Shown here: piece by piece, positions 4,501 through 5,543 of the stretch
Layout: the number at the start of each line of letters is the position of its first letter
Position numbering within the stretch: the first letter of the stretch is position 1
Assembly (NCBI GenBank): GCA_040757795.1
Contig: JBFLWG010000059.1
Coordinates: 1-5,543, forward strand
Length of the DNA: 5,543 bases
Source of the DNA: DYTO01 sp040757795
GTDB taxonomy: Archaea > Hadarchaeota > Hadarchaeia > Hadarchaeales > Hadarchaeaceae
Direction: 5' to 3'
Notes under the pieces: generated by a model
Database searches by the model: none
The model's input: only the letters and a program-made list of their open reading frames with translations
Told to the model about the DNA's origin: nothing
Made by a program: the position numbers and the translations under genes

Positions 4501-5543
4501 TTTACAAGGCCATAGATGTCGCTTATGAATGGTCGACCGGGGACGCGATGTTCGTCTGGGGCGATTCATCAGCGCTCGGTGTGGTTCAGTACAGAACCTA
4601 TGCTGGAGGAACCCTGTCGGCCGCTGCTGCTGGACCTAGCCCCTCAGAGGCCGATGCCGTTAACTGGGTGCAGTTGGTGTCAGACCCGATGAGCGACAAC
4701 CTGTTGCTGGGTGTCCAAGACGCGGGGCCAGATCTCGAGGCAGCGTTCTGGGACGGTAGCACTTGGCCAGCCACACGTACACCGCTTGAGGGCGGCACCG
4801 AGATTGCGAGCGATCAGAACTTCGGCGGGACATTTGAGATATTTTCTGGACGTAGTGGATATGCCAGAGTAGCTTATGGGGACGGTTCCGCACGTTCTGA
4901 GAGTGTGTGGAACCCAACAACAGCAACATGGACAGAAACAAGCTGGGGCGGTGACGCCGACACCGCGCGTGTTGTTATGAACACACACTGGTTCGCTGGT
5001 ATCATCTTTATGATTACGATTAGTGATGACGCTGCGGGCGCCCTCAATGACGGAATATTCGAAAACCATATGACGTCTGGAGGCGGGAGTTGGTCCTTAG
5101 AAGATCGATGGGTTGTATCCGAGCTTCCGGTTAATCCCGTAAACGAGCGCGCCGGAGTCTCTCCCAGAAGGCACTGGCCCACTATTTACGGCATGAACAT
5201 TTACGAGAACATCGAAAACCTTCCTTCTTCCGACAACTACACTTTGGAAATGTACTACAGGCGTAGCAACACAAAGGACAAGTTCCATGTGTTGATAGAA
5301 AATGCCGTCAGCGGAGAGTGGCAGTATGCTGGCAGCGCCCTGACAAGCGACACCTATACAACATTCAGCTACCTCCTGGACTCCACCCAGCTCTTCGGCG
5401 GAGAAAACGTCCACATAAGAATAATCGACAACGACAACACGAAGGAAACGCAAACGGAACTTTACATGGACTACATAAGGGTCAAGGGCTCCAAGATAAG
5501 CTACCGCCTTGACGTCCAACATGTTATAATGGCGCCGGCCGGC
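1509..5543 (+). CDS. Large secreted multidomain surface protein with PGF-pre-PGF-like and beta-propeller domains (3' partial)
   Basis: Open for 1345 codons with no stop and cut by the right edge. Residues 1-22 form a signal peptide (MK, hydrophobic core to VPVALA, likely cut before AES). The order is half-module A (35-126), Asn/Thr/Glu-rich linker (127-270), half-module B (271-374), sialidase/LamG-like beta segment (376-451), PGF-pre-PGF-like domain (about 459-590), A' (603-699), a second linker, beta-propeller (about 772-1201) and B' (1226-1327). About 19 N-x-S/T sequons suggest N-glycosylation. No catalytic signature is seen, so binding or adhesion at the cell surface is the likely role. 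The membrane or cell-wall anchor is unseen and presumably lies beyond 5543. Start 1509 is chosen for the GGGAG site and the short signal-peptide n-region; 1491 and 1485 would add 6 or 8 residues. Secretion is well supported; the ligand is unknown. Confidence 0.93.
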   Translation, partial: MKAFSLCLCLMFLASPVPVALAAESLSAAAEWGTHDNTENVDGVIQLAYGATSGVFTSGIIDAGKIVAWESLTWAEAERTVTVGKTSYVGGEPVTIFGGELTIGEVLSGSIISTRITDGIYEDIKELPLGTSELTDGKTLYSALENGSDVPASENTTVESTPSFSFTVTENSAPADNTTVVAAAQGDNSTQAPAIDENITAPENVTQPTENAVLENQAPTDNAQPEAIQIVENTPVVQIFENTQLENVQTPENTSTATADNLPPAVADNQVVYSMKWGHEIAGVLPGLDSYTLKVTGYTSGDGESVGVYIWNVPTSSWELVGYLTPTEGTLEKIIDGAGISNYLVENNVHVKYQDETADSTQTTVSVDYCAVEGGVTYTSDVKLQVRVSRDGVSWGEWMGPDGTPETYFTASPASLSIVKRGRYFQYRVHLTSEDQVLSGAGGPTVQDVVVASREKGKNVRIGRITARGKGTANLSYSILKRITITPTQEVNDVEVTAEVLDESQVAEPLTGKRVYAYIDISTTVPNGLIEGADIEFEIPKAWMRAGSGIVVGHYNGSGWEELQASETGESAMTVDFSARTTGFSVFSFFDNENIHFDNATGHENTENVDNFLRLKQNFIQGRYTSRVFDAGGVASWDNLEWSFTEPTSPASEIDYVGRDNTNVLVNGGGATARVGDIVGATNYDNTRNSDGLYENIAESTAGGGTQYTVMVSNENETVTEGGVINTENSREVNDTTEAGGTNYENIYENMYIGYYYTYAQKYDNKRGRIENWAYQGQEGSGYAAYFEGPLTIDNQSKAIAVYGVGTETPSAKEWDGSGSWTTMTAPSARADVVQWVVVKSARTRNEMTLGTLDDSGDITIQIWNGSTQTWGSSKVVANVGTYVRNYRPFDIEYENDNDRAIVVYVMGNAPPENENLRYSIWNGTSWVVDAAPVFDTLPTTGGIRFLEMAASPRADNNDLALIYLDNNSDVYGMHWNGENWSRMGDSAVWNATAATNIYKAIDVAYEWSTGDAMFVWGDSSALGVVQYRTYAGGTLSAAAAGPSPSEADAVNWVQLVSDPMSDNLLLGVQDAGPDLEAAFWDGSTWPATRTPLEGGTEIASDQNFGGTFEIFSGRSGYARVAYGDGSARSESVWNPTTATWTETSWGGDADTARVVMNTHWFAGIIFMITISDDAAGALNDGIFENHMTSGGGSWSLEDRWVVSELPVNPVNERAGVSPRRHWPTIYGMNIYENIENLPSSDNYTLEMYYRRSNTKDKFHVLIENAVSGEWQYAGSALTSDTYTTFSYLLDSTQLFGGENVHIRIIDNDNTKETQTELYMDYIRVKGSKISYRLDVQHVIMAPAG
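1611..1886 (+). repeat. Half-module A of a duplicated beta-sandwich (copy 1, residues 35-126)
   Basis: Contains HDNTENVDG, then FTSGIIDAGKIVAWESLTW, then TDGIYEDIKE. The same three blocks recur in order at residues 603-699 (nt 3315-3605) as HENTENVDN, YTSRVFDAGGVASWDNLEW and SDGLYENIAE. The [YF]-T-S-x-[VI]-[FI]-D-A-G...W-x-x-L-x-W pattern is one I associate with jelly-roll, discoidin-like segments of secreted prokaryotic proteins; this is recalled family knowledge, not a search result. Confidence 0.75.
1887..2318 (+). other. Asn/Thr/Glu-rich glycosylatable linker (residues 127-270)
   Basis: Low-complexity, Pro/Thr/Ala-rich segment with a Glu-Asn pair every 8-15 residues (SENTT, TENSA, DENIT, PENVT, TENAV, LENQ, VENTP, FENTQ, LENVQ, PENTS). 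Several are sequons (NGS, NTT, NST, NIT, NVT, NTS). It contains almost no aromatic residues or cysteine and is likely an extended glycosylated stalk. At DNA level the motif is mostly GAAAAC or GAAAAT. Confidence 0.7.
2319..2630 (+). repeat. Half-module B of the duplicated beta-sandwich (copy 1, residues 271-374)
   Basis: Runs from VVYSMKWGHEIAGVLPGLDSY through YTLKVTGYTS, VGVYIWNVPTSSWELVGYLT and LVENNVHVKYQDETA to VSVDYCAVEG. It aligns end to end with residues 1226-1327 (nt 5184-5489), which read YTLEMYY, FHVLIENAVSGEWQYAGSALT, GGENVHIRIIDNDNT and LYMDYIRVKG. A half and B half together resemble one jelly-roll fold; the carbohydrate-binding flavour is inference. Confidence 0.72.
2634..2861 (+). 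other. Sialidase/LamG-like beta segment (residues 376-451)
   Basis: Contains VKLQVRVSRDGVSWGEWMGPDG, a Ser/Thr-containing stretch, then GRYFQYRVHLTS and TVQDVVV. This Q-V-R-x-S-x-D-G-x-x-W-G-x-W...R-Y-F-Q-Y-R-V pattern recurs in secreted prokaryotic proteins beside jelly-roll modules. It has no visible catalytic residues and is probably structural or ligand-binding. Confidence 0.5.
2883..3278 (+). other. PGF-pre-PGF-like domain (residues about 459-590)
   Basis: Recognisable blocks are TGKRVYAYIDISTTVPNG, IEGADIEFEIPKAWMRAG, IVVGHYNGSGWEELQAS and an ending TTGFSVFSFF. The order Y-x-Y-[IL]-[DE]-I-S ... A-x-I-x-F-x-[IV]-P-K-x-W ... L-x-[HR]-Y-x-G-x-W-x-x-L ... T-x-G-F-S-x-F matches the archaeal PGF-pre-PGF family. 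That family usually sits just before a C-terminal PGF-CTERM sorting signal; here at least 755 residues follow it. Confidence 0.75.
3315..3605 (+). repeat. Half-module A' (copy 2, residues 603-699)
   Basis: Second copy of the block at nt 1611-1886, with matching HENTENVD, YTSRVFDAGGVASWDNLEW and SDGLYENIAE. The two are clearly diverged at amino-acid and DNA level, so the duplication is old. It follows the PGF-pre-PGF-like domain directly and is followed by a second Asn/Glu/Thr/Gly-rich linker (residues 700 to about 760: NENETV, NTENS, VNDTTE, YENIYENM). Confidence 0.72.
3822..5111 (+). other. Beta-propeller of 7-8 W-[ND]-G repeats (residues about 772-1201)
   Basis: Blade-end motifs fall at residues 815 (WDGSGSW), 864 (WNGSTQTW), 922 (WNGTSW), 976 (WNGENW), about 1031 (degenerate, YAGG), 1081 (WDGSTW), 1134 (WNPTTATW) and about 1187 (degenerate, HMTSGGGSW), spaced 49-58 residues. 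Several are preceded by a strand and turn of the form L-x-L-x-x-x-D-x-x-x-D-[ILV] (for example LALIYLDNNSDVYGMHW). The regular spacing and Trp motifs indicate a 7- or 8-bladed propeller, probably a ligand- or sugar-binding platform. No Asp-box, Kelch or catalytic sialidase motif is seen. Confidence 0.65.
5184..5489 (+). repeat. Half-module B' (copy 2, residues 1226-1327)
   Basis: Contains IYENIENLPSSDNY, YTLEMYYRRS, FHVLIENAVSGEWQYAGSALT, GGENVHIRIIDNDNT and LYMDYIRVKG, matching copy 1 at nt 2319-2630. It ends a unit that began with half A' at residue 603, so the propeller and second linker lie between the two halves. The 18 residues after it (SKISYRLDVQHVIMAPAG) are too short to classify. 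Confidence 0.72.

Overview
The window looks archaeal. Two intergenic stretches carry TATA boxes preceded by purine/A-rich BRE-like bases (around 215-228 and 1044-1057). The large protein has a PGF-pre-PGF-like domain, a family typical of archaeal cell-surface proteins, and the small operon is a VapBC pair. The lineage cannot be fixed from the sequence; an uncultivated euryarchaeal-type organism is only a guess.

Layout, all on the + strand. 1-258: AT-rich non-coding DNA with a 9-bp inverted repeat and a promoter. 259-908: a two-gene VapB (AbrB-fold antitoxin) / VapC (PIN RNase toxin) operon with a 2-nt gap; vapC starts at TTG. 909-1080: AT-rich intergenic DNA ending in a second promoter. 1080-1508: a GC-rich region built from about 4.5 degenerate tandem units (mostly 78 bp). 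Each of the four complete units can fold into a hairpin with a 12-position stem and a loop of exactly 15 nt. 1509-5543: the first 1345 codons of a very large secreted, probably N-glycosylated surface protein that runs off the right edge.

The surface protein reads as signal peptide, beta-sandwich half A, Asn/Thr/Glu-rich linker, half B, a sialidase/LamG-like beta segment, PGF-pre-PGF-like domain, half A', linker, beta-propeller of 7-8 W-[ND]-G repeats, half B'. A/A' and B/B' are duplicates, so one module has been copied and each copy split by a different insertion.

The most interesting object is the hairpin array between the second promoter and the surface-protein gene. Stem pairs co-vary, and all five non-Watson-Crick substitutions that keep pairing are G.U only in + strand RNA, the sense of the downstream gene. 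The last, partial unit supplies the Shine-Dalgarno-like GGGAG and the start-codon position of the gene, and that GGGAG can pair with the right arm of unit 4. This suggests a structured 5' leader, possibly regulatory, made from a repeat. No function has been shown, and a dispersed selfish repeat remains a real alternative.
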